Assembly (NCBI RefSeq): GCF_004014715.1
Contig: NZ_CP034835.1
Span: forward strand, 1,860,001-1,924,000
Reading direction: 5' to 3'
Length of the DNA stretch: 64,000 nt
Source: Pseudoalteromonas sp. R3
GTDB lineage: Bacteria; Pseudomonadota; Gammaproteobacteria; Enterobacterales; Alteromonadaceae
The notes under the pieces were generated by a model that was not told the DNA's origin, ran no database searches, and saw only the letters and a program-made list of their open reading frames with translations. The translations under genes were made by a program, and so were the position numbers. This document shows positions 29,166 to 39,143 of the stretch, in pieces (position 1 is the first letter of the stretch; every line of letters begins with the position of its first letter).

Positions 29166-30134
29166 TTAGGCTTTTGCGACAATAATTGCTCTAAGCGGAG
29201 CGGGGTAGCCCTCAATCGTCTTACTGGGATCGTTCGGATCCAAAAAGTCGGCCAGGGATTCGGTCTGCATCCACTCGGTGCGTCTTTGTTCATCCAAAGA
29301 AGTGATGTCTTTATCCACCACCTTGATGTCTTTAAAGCCCACGCGTTGTAGCCACAGCGCTAGCGCATCGCAACTGGGAATAAACCAGACGTTACGCATT
29401 TTGGCATAGCGGTCAGTCGGCACAAGAACGGTGTTCACGTCACCTTCAATAACCAGAGTTTCAAGCACTAACTCACCACCCGGGCGTAACTGAGCCTTTA
29501 GCTGTGCAAGAAAGTCGATGGGTGAGCGGCGATGATACAAAACACCCATGGAGAAAACCGTATCAAAGGCTTTCAAGTCCGGGAGTTGCTCCACACCCAG
29601 AGGTAACAGGTGGACATTCGGATCTGGATTAAAGTGCTTGATAGCCTGAAACTGACTCAAGAATAAGTCTGAGGGATCGATCCCCACGACAAACTCAGCA
29701 CCCGCACCACGCATACGCCACAGGTGATAGCCAGAGCCACAGCCGATGTCGAGCACGCTGCGGCCATGTAAATCGCTGATATGCGGTAACAAACGATCCC
29801 ATTTCCAGTCGCTGCGCCATTCGGTGTCAATGTCGATACCATGAATATGAAACGGGCCCTTACGCCAGGGCATCATGCGTTTGAACAGGTGTGTCAATTG
29901 CTTCTGATGTCCCTCAGAGAGTGGCTCCTGACGGGTAAAGGACACTTTGTTCTTAATGTCGACTTGCTCAGCGGGTAAGTCCGGCAGGTTTTTAAGTACC
30001 TTTTCCCATTGTGACCAGTCACCGTGCTGGGCTTCTTTTTGCCAGTGAGTCAGTTGTGCCGGCAGTGTTTCCAGCCAATGGCTGAGGGGGCTTTTCGCAA
30101 TAGCGGCATAAAAATCGGTAAACCAGGAATTCAT
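29166..30134 (-). CDS. cmoB: tRNA U34 carboxymethyltransferase
   Basis: Transfers the carboxymethyl group of carboxy-S-adenosylmethionine to 5-hydroxyuridine at the tRNA wobble base, giving cmo5U. The 322-residue product has the CmoB N-terminal region (W.DFY...LPAQL), [20 protein letters not shown], the methyltransferase motif [28 protein letters not shown] and [17 protein letters not shown]. It lies 10 bp behind cmoA, the gene that makes its unusual cofactor, in one transcription unit. Confidence 0.96.
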   Translation of the reverse strand: MNSWFTDFYAAIAKSPLSHWLETLPAQLTHWQKEAQHGDWSQWEKVLKNLPDLPAEQVDIKNKVSFTRQEPLSEGHQKQLTHLFKRMMPWRKGPFHIHGIDIDTEWRSDWKWDRLLPHISDLHGRSVLDIGCGSGYHLWRMRGAGAEFVVGIDPSDLFLSQFQAIKHFNPDPNVHLLPLGVEQLPDLKAFDTVFSMGVLYHRRSPIDFLAQLKAQLRPGGELVLETLVIEGDVNTVLVPTDRYAKMRNVWFIPSCDALALWLQRVGFKDIKVVDKDITSLDEQRRTEWMQTESLADFLDPNDPSKTIEGYPAPLRAIIVAKA

Positions 30135-30144
30135 AGTCTTTCTC

Positions 30145-30870
30145 TTATTTAATCGCTACCAGGGAGCAGAAGTTAAAGCACTGATACCACACCTGAGTGT
30201 GGGCAAAGCCGATCTGTTCCAGACGGTTTTTGTGGGTGCTGAGGCTATCGGTGCGCATCACATTCTCAATAGCCGTGCGTTTTTGGCTGATCTCCAGCTC
30301 TGAATAGCCATTATGTCGTTTGAAGTCATGGTGCAGATCAATCAACAAATTATCTTTGATGTCGTTTTCACCTTTGATCTTCTCCGAAAGTAGCAACACG
30401 CCGCCGGGTTTTAAGCCCTGGTAAATTTTTTCAAGCACGGTGGCTCTTTGTGCCTGGGGGATGAACTGCAAAGTAAAATTCATGGCAACCACGCTGGCGT
30501 TGCTGATCTCTAACTCGTTAATGTCGCCCAGTTGTACGTCTACCGGAACGTCTGATTTGAAGCCTTTCAGATGTATCTGGCAGCGCTCGACCATAGGCTG
30601 GGAGTTGTCTACGGCAATAATGCGGCAATTTTCTTTGTCGATATTACGGCGCATACTGAGGGTGACCGCCCCCAGTGAACAGCCCAGATCATAAAGGTTT
30701 GAATTACTCTGCGCGTATTGTCCGGCCAGTTTACCCATGGTACTGACTATGGTGGCATAACCCGGCACTGAACGCTGGATCATGTCCGGAAATACTTCTA
30801 CAACATTTGCGTCGAAGGTGAAGTCTCTGACTTCTTGCTCTGTGGCATATATACTGTCTTTGCCCGTCAC
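30145..30870 (-). CDS. cmoA: Carboxy-S-adenosyl-L-methionine synthase
   Basis: Converts S-adenosylmethionine and prephenate to carboxy-SAM for CmoB. The 241-residue protein has [20 protein letters not shown], a class I methyltransferase core ([50 protein letters not shown]) and [13 protein letters not shown], all characteristic of CmoA. It is first in the cmoA-cmoB pair and divergent from the CheX-like gene at 30996. Confidence 0.96.
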   Translation of the reverse strand: MTGKDSIYATEQEVRDFTFDANVVEVFPDMIQRSVPGYATIVSTMGKLAGQYAQSNSNLYDLGCSLGAVTLSMRRNIDKENCRIIAVDNSQPMVERCQIHLKGFKSDVPVDVQLGDINELEISNASVVAMNFTLQFIPQAQRATVLEKIYQGLKPGGVLLLSEKIKGENDIKDNLLIDLHHDFKRHNGYSELEISQKRTAIENVMRTDSLSTHKNRLEQIGFAHTQVWYQCFNFCSLVAIK

Positions 30871-30995
30871 ACTGCTAGTCCAATTTGTCTTACAAAAAAA
30901 TAATCATGCTATTTTAGCATTTTATACTAGATAGTCAGTGATAAATTGAGTAGCTTGGCTAGTATTAACAATAAGAAGTAAGTTAGAGAACCAAC

Positions 30996-31682
30996 ATGGC
31001 GAAAAATAAAGTGATCAGCACAGAAGATATCCTATCAACACTATGTCACTCGGTGACTGAGGTTTTGTCCTCGGCCAGTGGCAATCAGATTGCCTATTCG
31101 GCAATGGTACAGAAGATCACCCGTACCTGTATGCGTCCAGACATTGGTTGTTTTGTTCTGTTCGACGGCGGTTTTACCGGGCTGGTTGTCACCAATTTTA
31201 CCGCGCAGGCTGCAATGGAGGTCTATCAGGACTATATGCGTTCAATGGGTATGCCGGAAAGCGAAATTGCACAAAGCCACCTGTCGGATGATGTATCCAA
31301 TGTGATGGGTGAGCTGATGAACCAAATTGTCGGCGACTTTACCAGTAAGGTTCGTGAGCAGCTTCATACCTCTATCACTCAGAACCAGCCCAAAATGATG
31401 GCCATTAACAAACAGGTGCAGATCTCGGTCGATACCACTATGGACAGACCACAGGCGCGCCGCGTGACCTTTACCACTCAGGGGCAGAACATTTTCTATC
31501 TTGAATTAGCGATGGATAAGACCGAGTTTATTAAACTGCATGATTATGATATTACCGAGGCTGTTGACCCGGATGACATTATTGCCAGCCAGAGAACAAA
31601 AAAAGCTGAGTCTGCAAAAAAAGCCGACACGCCAGCTGAAGATGTAGCAGACGACGACTTTATGGCTGATCTTGGGCTATAA
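30996..31682 (+). CDS. DUF3334 family protein, CheX/CheC-like
   Basis: A 228-residue cytoplasmic protein. I believe it belongs to DUF3334, found in marine gammaproteobacteria. The segment DDVSNVMGELMNQIVGDF resembles the (E)xxN helix of the CheX/CheC phosphatases that dephosphorylate CheY-type receivers, and AAMEVYQDYMRSMG is compatible with that fold. The C-terminal 35 residues are low-complexity, charged and Lys/Ala/Asp-rich, ending DDDFMADLGL. The neighbours are large two-component proteins, which makes a role in phosphorelay control attractive but unproved. Confidence 0.72.
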   Translation: MAKNKVISTEDILSTLCHSVTEVLSSASGNQIAYSAMVQKITRTCMRPDIGCFVLFDGGFTGLVVTNFTAQAAMEVYQDYMRSMGMPESEIAQSHLSDDVSNVMGELMNQIVGDFTSKVREQLHTSITQNQPKMMAINKQVQISVDTTMDRPQARRVTFTTQGQNIFYLELAMDKTEFIKLHDYDITEAVDPDDIIASQRTKKAESAKKADTPAEDVADDDFMADLGL

Positions 31683-31764
31683 CGAATAGCCATACCTTTT
31701 GTGCAGTGTAGCCAAGCTGATTAAAGGCTCGCTATGCTGCCTCGAGCTCCATTTGGGCCCTGGC

Positions 31765-34700
31765 TTAAGCAAGTTGGGGTACGTAAGGCACTATCAGCGC
31801 GTGTGCTTTTTCAAACTCATACCGGGCGACTAAATCATTCAATTCATCCAACACCGCCTCAGGCAGCGATGCGCCATTGTGTAAAGATGCAACGAGCTCA
31901 GTGGCACTTGCGTCATAGTCCCTGAGCGCTTTCGCAAGTGTTATCAGGATTTCGTCAGACTGTTCACAAACGGGAACAGAGGTTTTATCTGGCTCTGCTT
32001 TATGCAGGTTTACGTAGCCTGACACCTGCTCATGACAGTGTCTGATATACTCTAGTAAATTATCAATTTGTGTTCCGTCTAAGCGGTTTTCATGAAGTTG
32101 TGACTCTAGTGCAGCACATTGGTTCGTCAGATGTGTCATAGATAAATTCGCACTTGCGCCTTTCAGGGCATGAAGAATATGTTCTGCAAGCTCCGTGTTA
32201 CCTATGGTAATGGCTTGTTTAAGGTTGATAAGTTCCTCTATTTGCTGTTTGACAAATTTTTCAAGCAGCGAAAAGTACACCTCCCGATTACCAGCAGCTC
32301 GGTTTACCCCAGCTTCGATATCAATTCCTTCAAGAGTAAACGCTTCGACCTCCATGCATGGTATTTCTGACTCGTTGAGCTCAAGCGAAACGGTTTGTTG
32401 GATAACATCTTCTGCTTCACCTTGTTTTGCATATGCCAGTATGGTTTCGACCATGTTTTCTACATCGATAGGCTTGGCTATGTGGCCATCCATACCTGCA
32501 CTCAGGCAAGTCTGTATGTCATCCTGCATTGCGTTCGCCGTCATCGCCAGTATGGGCGGCTGGCTGAGTTCAGGCAGTTTTCGAATTGCCCGGGTTGCCT
32601 TCAATCCATCCATGACAGGCATTTGCATGTCCATCAGTACCACATCAAATGCGGTCTTTTGCACGGCCTCAAGTGCATCCTGCCCATTATTGGCAACGGC
32701 TACATCGGCGCCGTGAAATGTCAGAATTTCAACAGCAATCTCCTGATTAACCGGTTGATCTTCGGCCACCAGGATAGTCAGGCCGGATAATCGGTTGTCC
32801 CCGTCAGCGCTGGATGCAGCGACTTGCTGGGGCTGAGGTGCCAGGCAGGCTTGCAGGCAATCGAACACGCTTGATGGGTTTATAGGCTTTAGCAAAATGC
32901 TGGATATGATGTGCTTTTGGTCATCTTTAAGCCCCAGCTCGCGGCCATAGGCGGTAACCAGTACATATTGCCTTGACGAAGACAGGCTATGTAATTCCAT
33001 AATGGTATCGATGCCGTCTCTTTGTGGCATATGCCAGTCAACGAAGGCAATATCAAAATGGGGTTGCTGATTTTGCACGTACTCAATACAGGCGTCACCA
33101 GATGAAAACAGCTTAGAAGCAATACCAAACTTTTTCAGCATGGCAGCCATAACCTCTCTTGCCAGCGCATTGTCATCCACAATTAAGGCGAGCTTGTCTT
33201 TAAAATGCTCAGAAGGCTGGCTAACCAAACGAGTAGTGGTTGCAAAGGGCAGAGGTAGCGTAAAGTAAAAAGTTGAGCCTTTACCAGGTTCGCTTTCTAC
33301 AAAAATCTCACCCCCCATCAGCTTCACAAGGTGTTGAGAAATAGTCAGGCCCAGGCCGGTGCCACCGTACTTGCGCGTAATAGATGTGTCAGCTTGTGAA
33401 AACGACTGAAAGAGTTTGGTTTGCTGTTCATGGCTTAGCCCAATCCCTGTATCAATGACACAAAAGAGTAATCTGGCACTTTGTTCGTCTTCACTTTGAT
33501 AGCTGATATTGATGGTTACATGACCTTGCTCTGTGAACTTAACGGCATTACCTGCAAGGTTGATCAAGACCTGACCGATCCTGAGTGGATCGCCAATATA
33601 ATCATTTGTTACTTCCGGGTGGACATCAAAGATCAGCTCCAGTTGCTTTTCTTCAGCTTTGAGTCCGATGATTGTCGCCACGTTATCCAGCACTTTATCA
33701 AGGTGGAAGTGGGTGGACTCGATTTCAACTTTGCCTGCTTCGATCTTAGAGAAATCTAGAATATCGTTCAGTAACTTAAGTAACTGTTTAGCGGCGTTGT
33801 CTATCTTTTCAACATAATTACGTTGCTTTGTCGTTAGCTGCGTATTCAGTGCCAGGTGAGCCATGCCTATGATGGCGTTCATGGGAGAACGAATTTCGTG
33901 GCTCATATTGGCAAGAAATTCGCTTTTTACTTTGGCGTTTTTATCTGCCAGCTCTTTAGCTGCAAGCATATTACGCTCGAGTTCGTTTCGCTCTGTCATG
34001 TCTAAAAACGTCCCGACTACACCTCCAACTTCTTTATAACCATCAAAGAAAGGGGCCTCATGTACTATCAGTTCTCTGGATTCTTGCTGGCCGTTTTTCA
34101 GAGTCACCTCAAATTGATGTTGTATTTTCTGCTCAATGGTGTAATTGGACTTTTGCTCAAGGTAGCCTGCTGTATAGACATCAAATACATCCTGGATCCG
34201 CATGCCGGTCACCTCGGCCTCAAACATATCCAGAAAATCAAGAAATGCTCGGTTTACACCCAAAAAGGTCCCCCGAGTATCTCGGTAATAAGTTGGGTTA
34301 GGAATAGCATTCAGAATGTGCAACGTCATCTCCAGATGCTGTGACAGGGCCGTTTCTGCAGCAAGCTGTTGCTGCGCGTTTTCACACAGCTGAATCTGAA
34401 TCGCAAGGTCTTCACATAATTGCTGGATACTGGTCTGCTGCTCGCTATCGAATCGATCAATGCTGGCAATATACAGCGCGCCTTTGAGCTGGTTATTGAC
34501 GATTAAAGGATACAAAGCGGCACTCTTTATAGAGATAGTGACAGCACCTGCTTTGAGATCAAAAGCGGTATCGCTGGAAACTAAACTCTGCCTTGTCAGC
34601 GTTCGGCATAGTTGGGTGTACTGAATACTCAGGTTATCAAGGCAAGGCGGGCAGCCTATAGTTTGTAAAGGGTTCAATGTTTTGTCGCGGGTATCACAAA

Positions 34701-35643
34701 TTGCCACACTCGGGGCTGCATAGTAAGTCGCGAAAAACTCCAGTGCGAAGCGTCGCAGTTCATCTGGGTCGCGGCTATGGCGGATCCCTTGATTGAACAT
34801 TTCGCGCAGTTTGGCAATTTCTACTCGGTTATGAAGCTTGTCATAGATCTGACCAACCACATTGGCCAGACTACTTAGCTCTTCTCCCAGCTGCTGTGGC
34901 AAGTGCAGTTGGGCATTCCCACTTTGATTGGCGTTATGCAGTGACTGATATAATCGTTTAAGCGGGTCAAAGACACGGAAATTGCACCACCAGGCTCCCA
35001 GCAAAGCAGCCAGACCAAGCAATACAATTCCCCATATCACGACTTGATTAAGGTACATGTACAACTCATCTTTTGCCTTATAAAGCTGTGTACTTTGCTG
35101 TGAGAATATGAAATCCAACTGATCGAGTTCTGTAGTAATATGTTGCAAGGTGTTGTGGTAGTTTACCAATTGGAAAGGGGGCGCTGAGATACTTGGCTGG
35201 TGTTGTGTCAGTTCTGCATAGGTTTGAGCATGGAGTTGTCTGAGCTCGCCATACAGTGCACCAAGTTGTGTGGTTGAGGACTCTATTGGCATGTTGGCCA
35301 GTGTGTGGACCAGATCAATCGATTTTTGTTTATCTCCCGGCGTTGAATGCTCATCAGCTTGGGAACCCCGTGCGAATGTTAATTTTGAGTCATTATAATC
35401 ACGAAGTAACTCAAGCTGTTTTGGCTGAGGATTGTTCAGGTACAAAGCAAGCAGTATTGCGTGATGCTGTGCGTGCTCCCTAAGCTCATATGAGACTTTG
35501 GCTAATGTCTTAAGGTTATCTAGTTTTTGGTTGGTCGGTTCGAGTTTGGTATAACTTAGAAAGAGTAGTAACGTAGAAATAACTAATATCGACAGTATCA
35601 CTGCAAAAACAACATTCACTCTTAATTTTACACCCATATACAC
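31765..35643 (-). CDS. Hybrid sensor histidine kinase (sensor, GAF, PAS, HisKA, HATPase, two receivers, HPt)
   Basis: A 1292-residue, BarA/ArcB-style phosphorelay protein. Membrane segments at about residues 10-28 and 205-225 flank a periplasmic helical sensor. A GAF-like region and a PAS domain (LHILNAIPNPTYYRDTRGTF) follow. Then come the HisKA box FLANMSHEIRSPMNAIIGMA with the phospho-His and the ATPase lobes (VLINLAGNAVKFTEQG, VIDTGIGLSH, RKYGGTGLGLTISQHLV). Two receivers have Asp in AFVDWHMPQRDG and VLMDMQMPVMDG, and the HPt domain has His in EHILHALKGASANL. All phosphotransfer residues are present. It is divergent from the response regulator-kinase gene 89 bp away, a likely partner. Confidence 0.93.
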   Translation of the reverse strand: MYMGVKLRVNVVFAVILSILVISTLLLFLSYTKLEPTNQKLDNLKTLAKVSYELREHAQHHAILLALYLNNPQPKQLELLRDYNDSKLTFARGSQADEHSTPGDKQKSIDLVHTLANMPIESSTTQLGALYGELRQLHAQTYAELTQHQPSISAPPFQLVNYHNTLQHITTELDQLDFIFSQQSTQLYKAKDELYMYLNQVVIWGIVLLGLAALLGAWWCNFRVFDPLKRLYQSLHNANQSGNAQLHLPQQLGEELSSLANVVGQIYDKLHNRVEIAKLREMFNQGIRHSRDPDELRRFALEFFATYYAAPSVAICDTRDKTLNPLQTIGCPPCLDNLSIQYTQLCRTLTRQSLVSSDTAFDLKAGAVTISIKSAALYPLIVNNQLKGALYIASIDRFDSEQQTSIQQLCEDLAIQIQLCENAQQQLAAETALSQHLEMTLHILNAIPNPTYYRDTRGTFLGVNRAFLDFLDMFEAEVTGMRIQDVFDVYTAGYLEQKSNYTIEQKIQHQFEVTLKNGQQESRELIVHEAPFFDGYKEVGGVVGTFLDMTERNELERNMLAAKELADKNAKVKSEFLANMSHEIRSPMNAIIGMAHLALNTQLTTKQRNYVEKIDNAAKQLLKLLNDILDFSKIEAGKVEIESTHFHLDKVLDNVATIIGLKAEEKQLELIFDVHPEVTNDYIGDPLRIGQVLINLAGNAVKFTEQGHVTINISYQSEDEQSARLLFCVIDTGIGLSHEQQTKLFQSFSQADTSITRKYGGTGLGLTISQHLVKLMGGEIFVESEPGKGSTFYFTLPLPFATTTRLVSQPSEHFKDKLALIVDDNALAREVMAAMLKKFGIASKLFSSGDACIEYVQNQQPHFDIAFVDWHMPQRDGIDTIMELHSLSSSRQYVLVTAYGRELGLKDDQKHIISSILLKPINPSSVFDCLQACLAPQPQQVAASSADGDNRLSGLTILVAEDQPVNQEIAVEILTFHGADVAVANNGQDALEAVQKTAFDVVLMDMQMPVMDGLKATRAIRKLPELSQPPILAMTANAMQDDIQTCLSAGMDGHIAKPIDVENMVETILAYAKQGEAEDVIQQTVSLELNESEIPCMEVEAFTLEGIDIEAGVNRAAGNREVYFSLLEKFVKQQIEELINLKQAITIGNTELAEHILHALKGASANLSMTHLTNQCAALESQLHENRLDGTQIDNLLEYIRHCHEQVSGYVNLHKAEPDKTSVPVCEQSDEILITLAKALRDYDASATELVASLHNGASLPEAVLDELNDLVARYEFEKAHALIVPYVPQLA

Positions 35644-35732
35644 GCCACACTATTGAGTTTACTAACATAGTAACCATAGTCGCGTGCGGTCATTTCTCAA
35701 GCTATGCTTACTGAAAGTATAAAAAGCAACTT

Positions 35733-36860
35733 ATGAGGGTAAAAGGAATGGCAGACATTTTGGTGGTTGATGATGTTGCAGAAAACCTGCATATGCTTCA
35801 ACTGATCCTTCGTCAGCAAGGGCATACAGTACTTGCCGCTATCAATGCAGAGGTCGCGCTGAATATTATTCAACGTAAACCGCCAGAGCTGGTGATCACT
35901 GATATCAAAATGCCAGGAACATCTGGGATCGAGCTGTGTAAGTTGCTGAAGGCTGAAAAGCATACCAGCCATATTCCGGTGATTTTTGTCAGTGCACATA
36001 GCGACACAGACTGGATAGTCGAAGCGCTTCATGCTGGCGGTAACGACTATATTACTAAGCCCTTCATTCCTGCTGAGATATTAGCCAGAGTGGATACACA
36101 GATAAAGCTGCTTGATGCACAAAAGAGCGCGGTAAAACAGCAACTTTCTCAGGTAATGAATGAAATGGTGATTGGTGTAGCACACGAAATTAATACGCCC
36201 TTGGGCACAGCTATTACAGCGGTCAGTCATTGCTCTGATACAATTTATAAGCTGATAAATACATTGAAAGAGGGTGAGGTAAGCCCCGCTGAGATAGCGA
36301 CCAAGCTGACAGAGTGTGACACAAGTCTGTCTTTAAGTGAGCGAAACCTCACTCGGGTGGCTAAATTCGTGTCCATGGTTAAGCAAATTGCCCGGGTAGA
36401 GTGTCCGATTTCGCCTACTCGCGTGAGTTTGCTCGAGTTGGCCGAGAAAGTGCGGTGTGCCTGGTTGAATAAACCCGTCAGCGTTGAAATTGTGGTGCAA
36501 CACGAGGGCGTTGCTCTGTTTGACGGAGGTCTGCTGAACTCTGTAATAGATACATTAATTGCAAACTCACTCTCTCACGGTCGACAAGAAGGCAAATTAG
36601 AAGTGCGCCTTGACCTTGGTATCGAGGATACACGATTGACTGTGCGCTATCTGGACAACGGGTTGGGACTGGATGGTATCTCAGAAGAAGACATGTTGAA
36701 GCCGTTCGTAACGACAAAAAGAGGTAACACAGGTCATGTTGGGTTGAGTGCTTCTGTGGCGGCTAATTTGATTGTGAATGCCTTAAACGGTAGTTATCAG
36801 GTTTACGACCGTCAACACGGGCTGGAGTGGCAGATATCTTTACCAGTGGAGCCGGTTTGA
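35733..36860 (+). CDS. Response regulator fused to a C-terminal histidine kinase
   Basis: A 375-residue soluble protein. An N-terminal receiver (DILVVDDVAENLHMLQLI; phospho-Asp in ELVITDIKMPGTSG; conserved Lys in GNDYITKPFIPAE) is joined to a histidine kinase (HisKA-like box VIGVAHEINTPLGTAITAV, then DTLIANSLSHG, LDNGLGL and GLSASVAANLIVNAL). It lacks a membrane or PAS sensor, so input probably arrives by phosphotransfer, perhaps from the divergent hybrid kinase. Two starts are possible, ATG 35733 and ATG 35748; AAAAGGA directly abuts the second, so 35733 is retained. Confidence 0.88.
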   Translation: MRVKGMADILVVDDVAENLHMLQLILRQQGHTVLAAINAEVALNIIQRKPPELVITDIKMPGTSGIELCKLLKAEKHTSHIPVIFVSAHSDTDWIVEALHAGGNDYITKPFIPAEILARVDTQIKLLDAQKSAVKQQLSQVMNEMVIGVAHEINTPLGTAITAVSHCSDTIYKLINTLKEGEVSPAEIATKLTECDTSLSLSERNLTRVAKFVSMVKQIARVECPISPTRVSLLELAEKVRCAWLNKPVSVEIVVQHEGVALFDGGLLNSVIDTLIANSLSHGRQEGKLEVRLDLGIEDTRLTVRYLDNGLGLDGISEEDMLKPFVTTKRGNTGHVGLSASVAANLIVNALNGSYQVYDRQHGLEWQISLPVEPV

Positions 36861-37039
36861 TCTGAGTCAATCTCGGTGATTATTGGTATGAAGGGCGGAC
36901 ATAAGTCCTTATCTGCGGCGGTGGATTTCTCTAAGCTCGCGAGCAAGATTTTATCTTAATTCAAAAAGTTAATTTTCAATGTTCGAGTTGCAGTTAATTT
37001 CTTGAATTTAAGTCACGTTAAAATATCGGTGGAACCATT

Positions 37040-37882
37040 ATGCAACAGCTACCTACAGTTGACTATCAAGCGCCTGACGCGGCGAAACAATTTGTTGAAT
37101 CTCTGCGCTCAACGGGCTTTGGTGTACTTAAGAACCATCCAATTCCTCAGGAATTGGTTGAGTCTATCTATAAAAACTGGCAAGAATTCTTTAACTCAGA
37201 AGAAAAGCACGCGTTTTTATTCAATAAAGAAACGCAAGACGGTTACTTTCCGCCCGATGTTTCTGAAGTTGCGAAAGGCTTCACAATTAAAGATATTAAA
37301 GAGTACTTCCACGTTTATCCAAAAGGTCGTGTGCCTGCGCAACTTGATGCAGAAATTCGCGAGTACTATCGTTTGGCCAATGAGTTTGCGGCACAGCTAT
37401 TAAGCTGGGTTCAGGCTGAAGCACCAGAAGAAGTGCGTGCTAAATTCTCTATTGATCTGAAAGACATGATCAAAGACTCTGAACAAACACTACTGCGCGT
37501 TTTGCACTACCCACCGATGACAGGTGATGAAGAGCCGGGTGCTATCCGTGCAGCAGCACATGGCGACATTAACCTGTTGACTGTTCTGCCAGCGGCTAAC
37601 GAGCCTGGTCTGCAAGTACAAAGACAAGATGGTAGCTGGTTAGACGTGCCTTGTGATTTCGGTAACCTGATCATCAACATTGGTGACATGCTGCAAGAAG
37701 CGTCAGGCGGTTATTTCCCATCAACTATCCACCGCGTGATCAACCCAACCGGTAAGGCCAGTGACAAGTCGCGCATTTCATTGCCACTGTTCCTGCACCC
37801 ACGCCCGGATGTGGTTCTGTCTGAGCGTTACACCGCTGATAGCTACCTGCAAGAGCGCTTGAGAGAGCTAGGTGTAAAATAA
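37040..37882 (+). CDS. Isopenicillin N synthase-like 2OG-Fe(II) oxygenase
   Basis: A 280-residue non-haem iron dioxygenase. The N-terminal DIOX_N region (LPTVDYQAPDAAKQFVESLR, FGVLKNHPIP) precedes a 2OG-Fe(II) core with the facial triad His-x-Asp (RAAAHGDINLLTVLP) and distal His (STIHRVINP), and the 2-oxoglutarate Arg in KSRISLPLFLHPRP. No biosynthetic cluster surrounds it, and it has its own strong terminator. The substrate is unknown. Plant-like gibberellin or ethylene names sometimes given to such proteins should not be trusted. Confidence 0.88.
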   Translation: MQQLPTVDYQAPDAAKQFVESLRSTGFGVLKNHPIPQELVESIYKNWQEFFNSEEKHAFLFNKETQDGYFPPDVSEVAKGFTIKDIKEYFHVYPKGRVPAQLDAEIREYYRLANEFAAQLLSWVQAEAPEEVRAKFSIDLKDMIKDSEQTLLRVLHYPPMTGDEEPGAIRAAAHGDINLLTVLPAANEPGLQVQRQDGSWLDVPCDFGNLIINIGDMLQEASGGYFPSTIHRVINPTGKASDKSRISLPLFLHPRPDVVLSERYTADSYLQERLRELGVK

Positions 37883-37930
37883 ACACCTATCTATCTGTTT
37901 CTACATTAAATCAATGTAGGGTATTAGCTT

Positions 37931-37955
37931 AAAACGGCGCTTTCGCGCCGTTTTT
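37931..37955 (+). terminator. Terminator of the oxygenase gene
   Basis: AAAACGGCGC pairs with GCGCCGTTTTT around TTTC, with a U run. Confidence 0.92.
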
Positions 37956-38125
37956 CGTTATCAAATATGTGACAATCTTTGTATATGTATAAAGTGTCAG
38001 CCAAATCCATCGTCAAAGCACAGAAAAAGGACAATATTCAGTTCCTTGCAAAAATTTTTCTGACAATTAAGCAAAAGTATGCAATATTAAAATTTTTCAC
38101 AGTGCGAAAAAATAATAAAAAACTT

Positions 38126-38143
38126 AATGACAACGCTGTCATT
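38126..38143. promoter_or_regulatory. NagR-type operator AATGACAACGCTGTCATT (nagK)
   Basis: A near-perfect 18-bp palindrome. The form AATGACA-CG-TGTCATT matches what is known of the LacI-family NagR site of Alteromonadales N-acetylglucosamine genes. It lies upstream of nagK-nagA, and the related copy at 41590 precedes nagB. Confidence 0.82.
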
Positions 38144-38228
38144 TGTTGTGTAACATCAAATCAACATGACTGAATACCGGTTGCCTTTGAATGAGGAGGC
38201 ACCAATCACAACTTTTAGGGGTCGTTAC

Positions 38229-39140
38229 ATGATGGCTAAACAGGTTGAACATGACCAGTTATATATAGGTATAGATGGTGGGGGAACGAAATGTCGTGCC
38301 ACTATATACTCTGCAATACAGGGCGTATTAGGCACTGGTCTTGGTGGTCCTGCGAATCCCTTGCATGGATTCGAAAGAACCTTGGAGTCTATCATGGTTT
38401 CGACTCAACTGGCATTGCAAGACGCGGGACTCAGAGTAGAGCAGGTTCACGAGCTTAATGCGGGTTTAGGCCTTGCTGGCGTAAACTTACCCAGCTTATA
38501 TGACAAAATTATGCGCTGGGATCATCCATTCAAACAAATGTTCCTGACAACCGATTTACATACCGCCTGTATTGGCGCACATGAAGGAGAAGATGGTGCG
38601 GTGATCATCACAGGCACCGGCTCATGTGGATTTGTGCTGGTGGATGGGAAAAGTGCTAATTATGGCGGGCACGGGTTTGCTCAGGGGGATGTGGGCAGTG
38701 GCTCCTGGATGGGTCTTGAAGCGGTCAAAGCCGTATTACTGGATTTAGATGGGCTTGGGCCAAAAACAACCTTGTCTCAAGTATTTTTACAGCACTTCAA
38801 TACCAACTCCGCAATGGGTATTGCAGAGCAAATGGCCGGACAACCTTCCAGCAGCTATGCAAAGTTGGCTCGCTATGTACTGGATGCCGCGAAAACCGGA
38901 GATCAGCTGGCGCTGGATATTGTGAAAACCGGGGCTGATTATGTCAGTCGACTTGCCCACAAGCTGTTGGAAAACAATCCGCCCAGATTGTCAATGATAG
39001 GGGGTCTATCCGAACCGTTAAGTCAGTGGCTTGACCCGGAAATTGCAAAACGGGTTGAACTGCCTAAGCAGCCACCTGAGATGGGGGCGATTTACTTCGC
39101 AATGCAGAGTATTCAACGTCAGTCGGAACACTTGGTGTAA
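38229..39140 (+). CDS. nagK: N-acetylglucosamine kinase (BadF/BadG type)
   Basis: Phosphorylates N-acetylglucosamine to the 6-phosphate, the substrate of NagA. It has the ASKHA-fold phosphate motif LYIGIDGGGTKCRATIY, AGLGLAGVNLP, the adenosine-side GTGSCGFV and YGGHGFAQGDVGSGSWMG. The open frame extends to 38166, but ATG 38229 has AGGGG 7 bases upstream and gives the expected N-terminus, about 303 residues. nagA starts 3 bp after its stop, so the two are cotranscribed behind the NagR-type operator. Confidence 0.9.
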   Translation: MMAKQVEHDQLYIGIDGGGTKCRATIYSAIQGVLGTGLGGPANPLHGFERTLESIMVSTQLALQDAGLRVEQVHELNAGLGLAGVNLPSLYDKIMRWDHPFKQMFLTTDLHTACIGAHEGEDGAVIITGTGSCGFVLVDGKSANYGGHGFAQGDVGSGSWMGLEAVKAVLLDLDGLGPKTTLSQVFLQHFNTNSAMGIAEQMAGQPSSSYAKLARYVLDAAKTGDQLALDIVKTGADYVSRLAHKLLENNPPRLSMIGGLSEPLSQWLDPEIAKRVELPKQPPEMGAIYFAMQSIQRQSEHLV

Positions 39141-39143
39141 TTC

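Noticed and set aside
32195..32716. 173-codon open frame on the plus strand within the hybrid kinase gene
   Set aside because: Antisense to the receiver and HPt region of an intact kinase. Composition is low in complexity and it has no ribosome-binding site.
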